Part shown: positions 8,752-17,365 of the stretch, one piece after another
Position numbering within the stretch: position 1 is the first letter of the stretch
Layout of the letters: each line of letters opens with the position of its first letter
NCBI GenBank assembly: GCA_028289425.1
Contig: JANQPL010000019.1
Coordinates: 62,001-126,000, forward strand
Length of the DNA stretch: 64,000 nt
Source: Alphaproteobacteria bacterium
Lineage (GTDB): Bacteria > Pseudomonadota > Alphaproteobacteria > JANQMY01
Direction of reading: 5' to 3'
Made by a program: the position numbers and the translations under genes
The notes under the pieces: model-generated
What the model saw: only the letters and a program-made list of their open reading frames with translations
The model's database searches: none
What the model was told of the DNA's origin: nothing

Positions 8752-9153
8752 ATGAAGCTGGGTCTTCAAATCTATCTCGGTCTAATGTCAATGATCGTGT
8801 TTCTTTACGGCGCCCTTCAGTATTACTACGGCGTGCAATTGGGGGCCGACCCGAACTTACCGCCACCCATTAACGCACCGGCGGACAATCAAATCCGCTA
8901 CTCGGGTGGGATTTTCATCGGCCTTGCCATGATGATCTGGTGGATCATCCCGAATGTCGAAAAGCATACAATTCCTCTACGAATTATCTGCATAACCTTC
9001 CTGCTGTCCGGATTTGGCAGACTGGTTTCACTCATACTTGTCGGTCCAGGTCTACAAGTTCAGACTCAAGCGATGGTTTTGGAGTTTACCGCACCGCTGC
9101 TGCTGATTTGGCAACACTACGCGGCGAAAGAAGTTCTGCGCCAAGCTCAATAG
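8752..9153 (+). CDS. DUF4345-type small integral membrane protein
   Basis: 133 residues with about four transmembrane helices (LQIYLGLMSMIVFLYGALQYY, FIGLAMMIWWIIP, LRIICITFLLSGFGRLVSLI, AMVLEFTAPLLLIW). The hydrophobic pattern, the YSGGIFIGLAMMI segment and the FGRLVSL motif fit the DUF4345 family, whose function is not established. AGGGGAAAG precedes ATG 8752. It sits between a divergent sensor kinase and the co-directional response regulator, so it may be an accessory membrane component or a regulated target of that system. This is inference from position only. Confidence 0.65.
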   Translation: MKLGLQIYLGLMSMIVFLYGALQYYYGVQLGADPNLPPPINAPADNQIRYSGGIFIGLAMMIWWIIPNVEKHTIPLRIICITFLLSGFGRLVSLILVGPGLQVQTQAMVLEFTAPLLLIWQHYAAKEVLRQAQ

Positions 9154-9188
9154 GTGGCCAACCGGCTCTATTGGGTGTTCTCAAATGA

Positions 9189-9208
9189 CATCACATTATC
9201 ATGTGGTG
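9189..9208. promoter_or_regulatory. Near-perfect 20-bp palindrome upstream of the response regulator
   Basis: CATCACAT-TATC-ATGTGGTG has one arm mismatch. It lies about 60 bases before ATG 9269 and shares the CACAT-N-ATC-ATGTG core with the palindrome at 7015-7036. The arrangement is consistent with autoregulation by the NarL-type protein. Confidence 0.45.
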
Positions 9209-9268
9209 CACGGCCTGAGAACTTTGTGCAGGGGTTAGACCTAGAGAAGGCGTACCGGAGAAATCATT

Positions 9269-9922
9269 ATGTCGGAAAAAATTGGCATCCTGGAAGACGA
9301 TCCGGATCTTCGATTGTGGCTGGAGAACGTCATAAACGAAAGTTCGGAATTCGAACTTATCTTTTCCGTTGCCACATTGGCGGAGGCCAATCAGAAAATC
9401 GCGCAACAGGGGGTGGACGCGTGCTTGGTGGACATCAACCTTCCGGACGGCTCAGGCATCGCATTTACGGAAGATTTGAAATCCAACAGCGACACCAAGA
9501 TTCTCATACTGACGGTATTGGGAGATCGAAAAAGCGTCTTATCGGCTCTCAAGGCGGGCGCTGATGGGTATGTGCTGAAAGATGCGCCTGCCGAACAAAT
9601 CAAACAGCATTTGACCGAAGTCTTGAATGATGCCGCCCCCATCAGCCCCCGAGCCGCGGCCCATCTGTTGCATGCCTTACGACCCAATCGCCTTGGGTCA
9701 ACGGGCGACCAGGGAGACAATGCCGAAACCCTGACCGACCGGGAGCACGAAATCCTGCGCTTGTTCGAAAGAGGGCTTTCCTATTTGGAAACCGCGAACG
9801 CACTGGGCATCTCCCATAATACAGTCCGCTCTCACGTCAAAACCATTTACGGCAAGCTCAGCGTGACATCCCGCAGTGAAGCAATTTTCGAAGCGCGGCA
9901 AATGGGGATATTGGAAAACTAG
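9269..9922 (+). CDS. NarL/FixJ-family response regulator
   Basis: 217 residues. The receiver domain (1-120) has acidic residues EDD (9-11), phosphoacceptor Asp55 in LVDINLP, a Thr/Ser switch in ILTVLGD and conserved Lys105 in YVLKDAP. The C-terminal LuxR-type helix-turn-helix (about 150-210) reads LTDREHEILRLFERGLSY and then NTVRSHVKTIYGKL. Its cognate kinase is very likely the HisKA_3 sensor at 7090-8652. The palindrome 60 bases upstream suggests autoregulation. It is separated from the DUF4345 gene by 115 bases and probably has its own promoter. Confidence 0.92.
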   Translation: MSEKIGILEDDPDLRLWLENVINESSEFELIFSVATLAEANQKIAQQGVDACLVDINLPDGSGIAFTEDLKSNSDTKILILTVLGDRKSVLSALKAGADGYVLKDAPAEQIKQHLTEVLNDAAPISPRAAAHLLHALRPNRLGSTGDQGDNAETLTDREHEILRLFERGLSYLETANALGISHNTVRSHVKTIYGKLSVTSRSEAIFEARQMGILEN

Positions 9923-10437
9923 TCCTCATCTCTGAGCACCCCGGGCAAACCTGACCCAGATTGTAGCCATCGTCACATCCGCCGGATTTCGACCTCCCTC
10001 CATTGCTCATGTGTAACCGCCATCACACGACATTTGCCGCCTGAATTGCCATCTTCAGTTCACCGCGACGGACATTATGGCCAGTTAATCCAGAACGGAT
10101 TTTTTGGCGAAAAAGGGGGAAGAACGGATGTTTGGCTTTTCGATTTGGACGGCGCGCAGCCGAGTGCAAGGCAACACCGAACAGTCTCCCCAGGCGCGTC
10201 GCGCGACCGCACCAAAGGATGATGCGTCCAAACGTTATTCCGATCCGCAAAACCCGCATCTGGCGCACAGCCAATGGGGATCGTGGATTTGCTGGCCCAT
10301 GTATTAGCGGCCAGGAACTAGGCGAGGAAACAGTAAAGCACCGCACACAAACTTCAGCCCGCTCGGCCAGCCCCACACCTCCACGCAACCCTCTTGGCCG
10401 GGCGGGCGCTTCCTTCAAGTGGAAAAATGGGAATGGA
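9923..10437. other. 515-bp gene-poor interval
   Basis: This stretch between the response regulator and the molybdenum hydroxylase operon end contains one possible small gene (10128-10307). I see no hairpin repeat, RNA gene or clear terminator. Longer open frames on both strands here run into the downstream gene, lack ribosome binding sites and have no recognisable sequence. Confidence 0.5.
10128..10307 (+). CDS. Possible small protein (59 residues), unrecognised
   Basis: ATG 10128 is preceded by GGGGGA at good spacing and the frame closes with TAG at 10305-10307. The product starts MFGFSIWTARSRVQG, has a charged middle and ends WGSWICWPMY, rich in aromatic residues. No signal peptide or full transmembrane segment is evident. 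It lies alone in a gene-poor interval and faces a convergent operon. The strong ribosome binding site is the only positive evidence, so it may be fortuitous. Confidence 0.35.
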   Translation: MFGFSIWTARSRVQGNTEQSPQARRATAPKDDASKRYSDPQNPHLAHSQWGSWICWPMY

Positions 10438-10893
10438 TTAAAGCGATCGGGCGGCCTGCTTGATCGCTTTCCGTATGCTGATATAGGTCGCACAACGGCA
10501 GAGATTACCATTCATCGCCGCGTCGATCTCACCGTCGTCCGGCCTGCGGGTTTCTTCCAGCAAAGCGACCGCCGACATGATCTGGCCCGCCTGGCAATAC
10601 CCGCACTGGGGAACGTCATTGTCTTCCCACGCTTTCCGGAGCGCGTCCGCGGCCCTGCCCGACACGCCTTCGATGGTGGTGATTTTTGACCCGGCGACGG
10701 AATCATGCGGTGTGCTGCACGAGCGGATGGGCACGCCATCCACATGCACCGTGCAAGCGCCGCATTGGGCGACGCCACAGCCAAACTTCGTTCCCGTCAG
10801 TTTCAAGTGGTCGCGCAGCACCCAAAGCAGCGGGGTGCCTTCAGCCGCCGTCACTTGTTTGTCTTCGCCATTAATGTTGAGCACGATCGCCAT
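10438..10893 (-). CDS. 2Fe-2S subunit of a molybdenum hydroxylase (IorA-like)
   Basis: 151 residues with the two-cluster arrangement of xanthine-dehydrogenase-family small subunits. A plant-type ferredoxin cluster is bound by Cys39, 44, 47 and 59 (GCGVAQCGACTVHVDG and SCST). The second, helical-domain cluster uses CGYC (98-101) and the CRC of NGNLCRCATY. It passes electrons from the molybdenum centre. The catalytic subunit ends only 9 bases upstream on the same strand. No FAD-binding medium subunit is present, as in isoquinoline 1-oxidoreductase and related two-subunit enzymes that use other acceptors. The substrate is unknown. Confidence 0.9.
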   Translation of the reverse strand: MAIVLNINGEDKQVTAAEGTPLLWVLRDHLKLTGTKFGCGVAQCGACTVHVDGVPIRSCSTPHDSVAGSKITTIEGVSGRAADALRKAWEDNDVPQCGYCQAGQIMSAVALLEETRRPDDGEIDAAMNGNLCRCATYISIRKAIKQAARSL

Positions 10894-10902
10894 GACTGCC
10901 CC

Positions 10903-13248
10903 CTAACTCTTTTGGACGTTTTCGATGGGCAAACGGTCTCCATCGGCACCGAAGATCGGCAACTTCCGAATGCGCAAGCCCGTTGCCGCAAAAATGGCAT
11001 TGGTGAGCGCCGGGGCCGCGGGCGGCGTGCCCGGTTCTCCCGTGCCCGCCGGCGGTGCGTCGGATGCGACGATTTCGATCTCCATGTCTTTGGGTGCTTC
11101 TTCCATGCGCATCAAACGCCAATCAGGAAAGTTGTTCTGCACCACGGCGCCGCCTTGGGTGGAGATTTCGCCATAAAGCGCATTGGAGAGGCCGAACAGC
11201 GTTCCGCCCTCAAACTGGTCTTCCGAATGGCGCGGATTAACGACAGTCCCTGCATCGGCGGCGAGCCAAATGCCCGGGATCTCCAACCGCCCCTCATCGT
11301 CGACGGCAACTTCGATGACCGTTGCCACATAGGTGAGGAACGACCGGTGGGCAGCAATGCCAAGCCCACGGCCTTTGCGCATTCGGCGCCCCCAGCGGGC
11401 CATATCGGCTGCCCGTTCGATTACGTGCCGCAGACGGCCCGTATCGATGGGATATTCTTCGGGGTCGGCACCATAATTGTTGTATTTGGCGCCGTCCGCC
11501 AGCGGGTCGACGATGCGGGACGGCCCCACCAGGTCGAGCAGATAATCCTTTTGATCGCGGCCGGCTGCATGGGCAAGTTCCGCCGCAAAACTCTGCACGC
11601 CAAAGGCATGAAACGTGTTGCACACGGATCTTAGCCATCCAATGCGCACATGGCCGGTGGCCGTTCCCGATTCCGTGCGAAAGTTCGGGACGTCGAACGG
11701 ATTATCCAGCACGCCTTGTGACAGCTCTTCATCCCGCATTTGGTTGAGACCCGGGACAAACGTGGTGGCAATCGACGGGAATGCCGACCGGTGCAGAAAG
11801 GCGGTGCACTTCCCATCTTCGTCCAAGCCCGCTTCAAAATGTTGAGCGCTTGGCATGTGAAAATAGTCTTGCTGCAGATCATCTTCCCGCGTCCAAGTGA
11901 CTTTGACGGGCCGGCCCATTTGTTGGGCAAGCAGAACCGCTTCCAACACAAAATCGGGCTTGGATTTACGGCCGAACGCGCCGCCCAGCCACGTGGTGTG
12001 AACCGTTATGTTCTCGAGCGGAATGCCCAGGCCTTGGTGGATGGTGTTTCGAGTGGTTTGCGCATCCTGAACGCAGGCCCAACAGGTCAGTTTGTCACCA
12101 TTCCATTCGGCCGTGGCACTGACCGGCTCAATCGACGAGTGGGCGTAATGAGGTGTTGCGTAATCCGCCTCGACCTTCGTCTTGGCCGACGCCAAAGCGC
12201 CGTCGACGTCACCGCGATTGCTTCTTACCCCTCCCGGTTGGCGCACGCTGGCAACCAAACCCGCCAGAAAGTCTTTGCTGTCATAGTCGGCATTGGGCCC
12301 GTCGACCCAGTCGATCTGCAGCGCCTCTCGTCCTTGAATGGCCGCCCAAGTATCGGTGGCAATCACGGCCATGCCGCCCAGCGGTTTGAATAGAGCCGGC
12401 GGTTCCGCATCGGGCAGTCGGATCGTTTTAAGCACGCCCGGAACGGTTAGCGCGTCGCTGTCGTCGACCGTGCCGACCTTGCCGAACAATTGTGGGGGGT
12501 GCGCGATCACCGCGTAGACCATATTGGGTCGGTCCACATCGATGCCGTATTCCCCTTGTCCGCGAATAATCTTCGGGACCGTCAGCGAAGGGACCGGTTT
12601 GCCGATGTATCGCCAGTCGCGCCTTTCCTTCAGCTTCACTTGATCTTCGGTGGGCAGGGGAAGAGCAGCGGCTGCCACTGCCAGTTCGCCAAAACCAAGC
12701 CTGCGGCCATTCTGGGAATTCCTTACTTGGCCCAGCTTGGCGGTACACCGCGCCACATCCACGCCCCATTCATTGGCAGCGGCTTGTTCCAACATGCCGC
12801 GCATGGCGGCACCCGCAACGCGCAAGCGATGCAAGTTGAAGCGCACGGAGCGGGAGCCATCCGTGTTTTGATCGCCGTATTTCGCGTCACCCTCCGCTTG
12901 GACGATTTGCACATCGTCCCAATCGGCTTCGAGCTCGTCAGCGACGATCTGCGCCATGGCGGTCCAAGCCTGCTGGCCCATTTCCGCCCGATGGCAGGTG
13001 ATGCGAACGGTGCCGTCTTCTTCTATGGCAATCCACAAAGAGGGCGTGGCATCCCCGCCGCGGACTTGGGTGAGCGGACGGGCGGACTGCAATTCCTGCG
13101 CAAAACTGAGCCCCGGCCTACCGGCCAAGGCGACGCTGACGGCAAAGCCCCCTGCTCCCGCCAGCATGCTGCGCCGACTGACTTTTGCGATTGCAGATGT
13201 ATCGTTTACCGGCGCCTGCGTTGACGTTTGCCCTGTGCGCATTTGCAT
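10903..13248 (-). CDS. Molybdopterin-binding aldehyde/N-heterocycle dehydrogenase large subunit, Tat-exported (IorB-like)
   Basis: 781 residues. The N-terminus has a twin-arginine signal ([20 protein letters not shown], about 24-43), so the folded enzyme is exported to the periplasm with its 2Fe-2S partner. The body has two molybdopterin-binding domains, with motifs such as [16 protein letters not shown] and, near the C-terminus, [18 protein letters not shown], where the Glu of GEPG is in the position of the family's catalytic base. The layout matches IorB and membrane aldehyde-dehydrogenase large subunits. It is the middle gene of a hydrolase-IorB-IorA operon under probable TetR control. AGGGGGG precedes ATG 13248. 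No cytochrome c partner is encoded nearby. Confidence 0.9.
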   Translation of the reverse strand: MQMRTGQTSTQAPVNDTSAIAKVSRRSMLAGAGGFAVSVALAGRPGLSFAQELQSARPLTQVRGGDATPSLWIAIEEDGTVRITCHRAEMGQQAWTAMAQIVADELEADWDDVQIVQAEGDAKYGDQNTDGSRSVRFNLHRLRVAGAAMRGMLEQAAANEWGVDVARCTAKLGQVRNSQNGRRLGFGELAVAAAALPLPTEDQVKLKERRDWRYIGKPVPSLTVPKIIRGQGEYGIDVDRPNMVYAVIAHPPQLFGKVGTVDDSDALTVPGVLKTIRLPDAEPPALFKPLGGMAVIATDTWAAIQGREALQIDWVDGPNADYDSKDFLAGLVASVRQPGGVRSNRGDVDGALASAKTKVEADYATPHYAHSSIEPVSATAEWNGDKLTCWACVQDAQTTRNTIHQGLGIPLENITVHTTWLGGAFGRKSKPDFVLEAVLLAQQMGRPVKVTWTREDDLQQDYFHMPSAQHFEAGLDEDGKCTAFLHRSAFPSIATTFVPGLNQMRDEELSQGVLDNPFDVPNFRTESGTATGHVRIGWLRSVCNTFHAFGVQSFAAELAHAAGRDQKDYLLDLVGPSRIVDPLADGAKYNNYGADPEEYPIDTGRLRHVIERAADMARWGRRMRKGRGLGIAAHRSFLTYVATVIEVAVDDEGRLEIPGIWLAADAGTVVNPRHSEDQFEGGTLFGLSNALYGEISTQGGAVVQNNFPDWRLMRMEEAPKDMEIEIVASDAPPAGTGEPGTPPAAPALTNAIFAATGLRIRKLPIFGADGDRLPIENVQKS

Positions 13249-13269
13249 GACGGATCCCCCCTTTGTGCC

Positions 13270-14196
13270 TTACGTCGCCGCCCGATTGGGAACATGGGCG
13301 TCAAACCACGTCAGCATGTCTTCCGGATGATCACCGAACCAATTGTAGCCGTCAAACCTGTGAGTGGGCTCTTCCAACCAATACATTTCTTTTTCGACTG
13401 GTATGTTTTCGAAAAGTGTCGCAACAAAATCAAAATCCGTATTGGGGTCTTTGCGCGCTTGTACCAATCGGGTGGGCACATTGACCGACGTCGCCGCGTC
13501 TTGAACCGGGTAGTCGAGGGAGATCCCGCCGGTATGAGCCGTAAAGTGGTCTTCGACCGCTTGCCAAAGCTCGTCGACAACGCCGGTCTGGCGCAGGAAG
13601 TCGCCGTTGCGCAATGGCTGCAGGGCCACCATGGCTTTAACGCCCGCGCGCACAAAGGCGTCAGGATCTTCCGCCATGGCATTAATGGTGGAATTCGCGC
13701 CCATGCAATAGCTCAAAAGGCCAACGGGCTTGCCGGCAGTTGCGGGTTCCTCGGCGACAAAATCAACGGCGGCGAGTACATCCCAGCGCTCGTCCAAACC
13801 GCCCGTGCCCACGCCCAGCTTGCTTTTGCCGCTGAGGCCATGGTTGCGTAAATCATACATCAGCACCGCATAGCCGGCGTCGGTCAGCCGCTTTGCAACG
13901 TTCACGAACTCGATCTCTTTGTCGTATGGCACGCTGCCTTCCGGCTGATGTCTGAGCTGATAGCCGTACCGGTTCGCCCGATAGCCGAAATGGGTCATAA
14001 CGATAGCCTTGTCGGCCGTTTCGTTGAGGAGCCAGCCGGACAAGGTCACTCCATCGCGCGTCTCAAACGTCACGTCCCGGTAGTCAATCCCGTAGTCGGT
14101 CGGTGTTTTGGGGAAGGGCTGCGGTGGTGGATGCAGCATGGTATCGCCAATCATCTTCGCCATTGCCGTCTGATCGATTGAAGCTTGTTCCGTCAT
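13270..14196 (-). CDS. Alpha/beta hydrolase with a cysteine nucleophile
   Basis: 309 residues from ATG 14196; the frame is open to 14244, but that start lies inside the operator palindrome. The fold is shown by the VMTHFGYRANRYGY oxyanion region, the YDLRNHGLSG strand and the nucleophile elbow LLSYCMGAN, in which Cys164 replaces the usual Ser of G/S-x-S-x-G, as in dienelactone hydrolases. A candidate His is in EPTHRFDGYNW near the C-terminus. It is the first gene of an operon with the molybdenum hydroxylase (21-base gap), so it probably acts on the same substrate or product. Substrate unknown. Confidence 0.8.
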   Translation of the reverse strand: MTEQASIDQTAMAKMIGDTMLHPPPQPFPKTPTDYGIDYRDVTFETRDGVTLSGWLLNETADKAIVMTHFGYRANRYGYQLRHQPEGSVPYDKEIEFVNVAKRLTDAGYAVLMYDLRNHGLSGKSKLGVGTGGLDERWDVLAAVDFVAEEPATAGKPVGLLSYCMGANSTINAMAEDPDAFVRAGVKAMVALQPLRNGDFLRQTGVVDELWQAVEDHFTAHTGGISLDYPVQDAATSVNVPTRLVQARKDPNTDFDFVATLFENIPVEKEMYWLEEPTHRFDGYNWFGDHPEDMLTWFDAHVPNRAAT

Positions 14197-14230
14197 GACA
14201 CTTGCATCCCGTTTTGTTGGAAAGTGATCT

Positions 14231-14279
14231 CTTAGCGTCAACATGACAAATTATGTCTTTTTGTCATGTTGACGCTAAG
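14231..14279. promoter_or_regulatory. Perfect 20-bp inverted repeat, likely TetR operator
   Basis: The left arm at 14231-14250 (CTTAGCGTCAACATGACAAA) is an exact reverse complement of the right arm at 14260-14279, with a 9-base spacer. It occupies the divergent promoter between the hydrolase/molybdenum-hydroxylase operon and the TetR gene. This is the expected place for an operator controlling both directions. Confidence 0.7.
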
Positions 14280-14303
14280 GAGGCAGAAAGTCAATATGAA
14301 TCG

Positions 14304-14864
14304 ATGAATGAGAAGGAAACTGAAATCGTCGACGCCGCCGTGCGCGTCTTTGCGCGATACGGCCTGAAACGGGCGACCATGAACGACATCGCCAACGAAG
14401 TCGGTGTTGCGCGGCAAACGCTCTATGCGACGTTTTCAACCAAGGATGACATTCTGCGCGCGACCATTCGTTTGGCCGCGGAACGCAGCATCACGGCCAT
14501 TCGACGCGAATGCGAGGAGGCCCATTCACTTGAAGACAAGATCGACATTTTCTTGGCCCACCATACCGTTAAACCCTTTGAGCGGATTAGAGCTTCCGTC
14601 GATCCCGACGATTTCCTAACCGGGTTCAACACGGCGGGCGAGAAAGAGATCGAGAAGTCAAATGCGGCCTATTGCGCCGCCCTGGAACGTATCCTCGCAC
14701 CCTATGAGAACGAGATCCGCGCCGCGGGTTCGACCGTGCGGGACTTTGCCGAGTTCATCCAGGTTTCGTCAGCCGGCTTCAAACAAACCGCCAAATCCAA
14801 GAAACAGCTCATGCGCTTGTTGGACGCCTTGAAGTCATCCATCTTGGCAACGATTGCAGAATAA
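14304..14864 (+). CDS. TetR/AcrR-family transcriptional repressor
   Basis: 186 residues from ATG 14304. The N-terminal DNA-binding domain is canonical: IVDAAVRVFARYGLKRATMNDIANEVGVARQTLYATFSTKDD (split here: helix-turn-helix about residues 25-48). The C-terminal ligand-binding part is unassigned. AAGGAGG at 14277-14283 lies 20 bases upstream of ATG 14304 but at good distance from ATG 14296, which opens a three-codon frame (MNR-stop) whose TGA overlaps the repressor start as ATGA. Translation may therefore be coupled to this mini-frame. The gene probably represses the divergent operon through the 20-bp inverted repeat. Confidence 0.88.
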   Translation: MNEKETEIVDAAVRVFARYGLKRATMNDIANEVGVARQTLYATFSTKDDILRATIRLAAERSITAIRRECEEAHSLEDKIDIFLAHHTVKPFERIRASVDPDDFLTGFNTAGEKEIEKSNAAYCAALERILAPYENEIRAAGSTVRDFAEFIQVSSAGFKQTAKSKKQLMRLLDALKSSILATIAE

Positions 14865-14910
14865 GAGACGCGGCGTCTAAGCCTGCCCACATTTCCAGAA
14901 GCGAAAAGGC

Positions 14911-15738
14911 TTAAGACCGCACCAGCGGTGTTTGCTCAGCAAGCGAACCTTCGCGCCCCGCCACTTCGTCGAACAGATCCTCATAATGCGGGTGATTGGT
15001 GCCCAGCACACGGTCCCAAAAGGTGAAATAGAAACCGTAATTGTAGCGGAATGTCCGGTGATGGAGGTTATGATGGGTTGCCGTTAGAAACCATCTTCCG
15101 ATCGGATGCCGGGCAAAGCCCTTGGGGAAAAACTCAAATCCCAGATGGGCCAAACAATTCATCAGCAGCATGTAATGAACAAAGGCCAGCAAAACAATGA
15201 TGTGAAGAGGCATGACCACCACAAGCACTACCGCAATGCCAAACTCCAATACAGCCTCCAGAGGATGAAACGCATATGCCGCCCATGGCGTGGGGTTGGT
15301 GGATGCGTGATGTACTTTATGAACGCGCTCGTAAATCGGCCCCACATGCATCAGCCGGTGAATGAAATAGAAATAAGCGTCATGAACGAGGATGGTGGCA
15401 AAGAAACTTGCCAACAAATACCACCATCCATATTTGGCAACGTCGAAGTAAAGCTGCGACACGCCCATCTCATGAAGCCAAATGACAATGATGTCGAGCG
15501 CCGCAAAGACAATCAGTGTACCGATGGAGTAACGCATCTCGCGGGAGATCTGTTTGCCATCGGGTGTGACGTTCTGAATGCGCTTATGGGCGTACCAGGT
15601 GGCCATGACAATATGCACGATGAAATAGGCCAGCCCCGCGATCAGAATGTAGCGCACCCCATTGCTTAGAAAAGAATCGAGCATCACGTCGGTCAATTTC
15701 GAGACGTCTGTGAGAATGCCGTCCAGCGGATGGTTCAT
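14911..15738 (-). CDS. Sterol desaturase / fatty acid hydroxylase family membrane protein
   Basis: 275 residues with about four transmembrane helices. The eight-histidine di-iron pattern is present: His119 and His127/His131 (HDAYFYFIHRLMH), HKVHH (140-144), and THHNLHH (221-227). Family members use O2 at a di-iron site to hydroxylate or desaturate lipids, sterols or carotenoids. GGAGG precedes ATG 15738. The DUF2147 gene ends 11 bases upstream on the same strand, so the two are probably cotranscribed. The substrate cannot be told from sequence. The window's hopanoid genes make a polycyclic or isoprenoid lipid possible, but they are 20 kb away. Confidence 0.88.
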   Translation of the reverse strand: MNHPLDGILTDVSKLTDVMLDSFLSNGVRYILIAGLAYFIVHIVMATWYAHKRIQNVTPDGKQISREMRYSIGTLIVFAALDIIVIWLHEMGVSQLYFDVAKYGWWYLLASFFATILVHDAYFYFIHRLMHVGPIYERVHKVHHASTNPTPWAAYAFHPLEAVLEFGIAVVLVVVMPLHIIVLLAFVHYMLLMNCLAHLGFEFFPKGFARHPIGRWFLTATHHNLHHRTFRYNYGFYFTFWDRVLGTNHPHYEDLFDEVAGREGSLAEQTPLVRS

Positions 15739-15749
15739 GGCCGCCTCCT

Positions 15750-16250
15750 TTACGCTCGGGAATCATCGAAGCGGGGCAACGCGCTCGGCCGCCGCCAGAT
15801 TTGGGTCTTACACAGGAAGAGGACGCAGCCTTCCACATAGAGCGTATCGTCATCGGCAAGCGTCATGGTGGCGCGATAGGTGCGGCCGTCGCCCGGATTG
15901 TAGATCTCACCGGAGGCAGACAGAGGCTCCAGCGAGCCCCTGACCATGCCGATTAAGATATGCCGCCCTAACAGGGGCTGCCGGCGCAGCTCATGGTCCG
16001 GGTTTTCGGCATCGAGAACAGGCAGGCCATTCCCGTCGACCGCCGCCCACAGCCAGACGATTTCGCCGCACATGGAGGCGCTGTCCGTTTCGCACGGAGC
16101 AACCTCCACCACAGAGGCATAGCCTTCGGTCACCCAATACCCGTTCAAGGTGTTGGGCGCGGCAAAGGCCGGTCCGCCAAAGATGGGGCTGATGATGATG
16201 AAGATCAGCGGAAAGGGCAAAAAGGCCAATAAGTGTCGAAGAGTGGTCAT
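15750..16250 (-). CDS. DUF2147 secreted protein
   Basis: 166 residues with an N-terminal signal or anchor (LLAFLPFPLIFIIISPIFGGPAFA). The mature region starts with GYWVTEGYASVVEVAPC and contains CGEIVWLW, GRTYRATMTL and DDDTLYVEGCVLFLCKTQIWRR. These are hallmarks of DUF2147, a small periplasmic beta-rich family of unknown role. AGGAG precedes ATG 16250. Probably cotranscribed with the downstream sterol-desaturase-like gene. Confidence 0.8.
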   Translation of the reverse strand: MTTLRHLLAFLPFPLIFIIISPIFGGPAFAAPNTLNGYWVTEGYASVVEVAPCETDSASMCGEIVWLWAAVDGNGLPVLDAENPDHELRRQPLLGRHILIGMVRGSLEPLSASGEIYNPGDGRTYRATMTLADDDTLYVEGCVLFLCKTQIWRRPSALPRFDDSRA

Positions 16251-16418
16251 TTCTTAGCTCCTTAAATCACCGCCCGAACGCGATGCGCCGGGTGTTGAGC
16301 TGAAGCTAAGAAGCGGCAGACGGGAATTCCTGCCGGAAGCGAAAACGGCTGTTTTCTCCTGAAATCGGCGATGATTTTTCAGAATCGGCGAGTTGATTGG
16401 ATGGGCGGGCCCGATCGT

Positions 16419-16536
16419 CCTCTTGTCGTCCCCGTGAAAACGGGGACCCAGTAAGCTGAGGGGCTGCTGTTCAGCCTTAGCATACCAATGGCGGCACGGA
16501 ATACGGGATCCCCTCTTTCGAGGGGATGACAAGAGG
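16419..16536. repeat. REPIN-like paired hairpin element (118 bp)
   Basis: The outer arms CCTCTTGTC (16419-16427) and GACAAGAGG (16528-16536) are inverted. Just inside each arm is a hairpin: GTCCCCGT-GAAA-ACGGGGAC (16428-16447) and ATCCCCTC-TTTC-GAGGGGAT (16508-16527). Two hairpins in opposite orientation around a spacer is the layout of REPINs. A minus-strand frame through it (RKRGSRIP...LGPRFHGDDK) is the typical spurious translation of such repeats. It could also terminate transcription. Confidence 0.75.
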
Positions 16537-16599
16537 TTTTGAATTTGCGCGCCACACCTTCAGGTCGACTCAGCGCCGCGTCGCAGCTTTAATCGCCTC

Positions 16600-17133
16600 A
16601 TGGAAGACATTCAGGTGCGACGCGCGACACTGGACGATGCTCCCGAATTGGGGTTTGTCGCGCCCGTGGCCTATGCCGAAGCCTATGCCTATCTATGGCA
16701 ACGAACCGACGCCTATTTGGCGCATCTGCAGACATTCGGCGAGCGCGCCTTTCGGCAGATCCTCAGGTCCGATCACATGCGCGTTTGGGTGGCTATTGTT
16801 GATGACCGCATTGCCGGCTTTCTGTCGATGAACATGGCCTCGCCCGACCCCATCAGGCGGGCGCCCAATGGGGCAGGATTGCCGCGCATCTATTTTCTGG
16901 CGCAAACACGGGGCATGGGACTGGGACGCAAGCTTTTCGATCGCGCGTTGAAAGATGCACGCGTCGCCGGCAAAGCTTATCTGTGGCTCGATGTGATGAC
17001 GTCGGCAGACTGGGCCTATCGGACCTACGAGAAATGGGGCTTCAAAGAAGTGGGCCGGCGCGTCTTCGGCGGTGGCGTTCGGCGTGATCTTTCGGAAATG
17101 ATCGTCATGGTGCGCCCGATAAACGCGGACTAA
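16600..17133 (+). CDS. GNAT acetyltransferase
   Basis: 177 residues. RRATLDDAPELGFVA opens the fold, and RIYFLAQTRGMGLGRKLFDRAL carries the acetyl-CoA loop (TRGMGLGRK, Q/R-x-x-G-x-G/A). It is followed by AYLWLDVMTSADWAYRTYEKWGF, the conserved motif B with the W-A-Y-R-x-Y-E-K-W-G-F signature of RimI-like acetyltransferases. The acceptor is unknown. No clear ribosome binding site precedes ATG 16600. The gene lies alone between two REPIN-like elements. Confidence 0.82.
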   Translation: MEDIQVRRATLDDAPELGFVAPVAYAEAYAYLWQRTDAYLAHLQTFGERAFRQILRSDHMRVWVAIVDDRIAGFLSMNMASPDPIRRAPNGAGLPRIYFLAQTRGMGLGRKLFDRALKDARVAGKAYLWLDVMTSADWAYRTYEKWGFKEVGRRVFGGGVRRDLSEMIVMVRPINAD

Positions 17134-17203
17134 GTGTTCGCGCAACGGTCGCCTTCGGTGATTTCATACAATTTGAGGCAGGACGGCCGTCATTCCTCCC
17201 CAT

Positions 17204-17344
17204 TGTCGTCCCAGCCTTGAGCTGGGACCCATAACCAATAGTTTTGATGGCTATCGTGTGGCCGTGGTGCAATCGCACAGACACCCTTCATCCAACCCAA
17301 GTCGGTGGTTATGGGCCCCTGCTTGCGCAGGGGCGACACCTTGA
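17204..17344. repeat. REPIN-like paired hairpin element (about 140 bp)
   Basis: The two hairpins are GTCCCAGC-CTTGA-GCTGGGAC (17208-17228) and CCCCTGC-TTGC-GCAGGGG (17316-17333). Inverted arms CCCATAACC (17228-17236) and GGTTATGGG (17307-17315) are perfect, and outer GTCG/CGAC pairs also match. It lies between the convergent GNAT and GST genes. Confidence 0.72.
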
Positions 17345-17365
17345 GTGTTGGATCGCCTACAAACT

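Noticed and set aside
10023-10511. 162-residue minus-strand frame in the gene-poor interval
   Set aside because: Overlaps the end of the 2Fe-2S subunit gene, has no ribosome site and its sequence is low-complexity Arg/Pro-rich.
16254-16532. 92-residue minus-strand frame containing RKRGSRIP and LGPRFHGDDK
   Set aside because: This is the usual false translation of an intergenic hairpin repeat; no ribosome site or conserved remainder.
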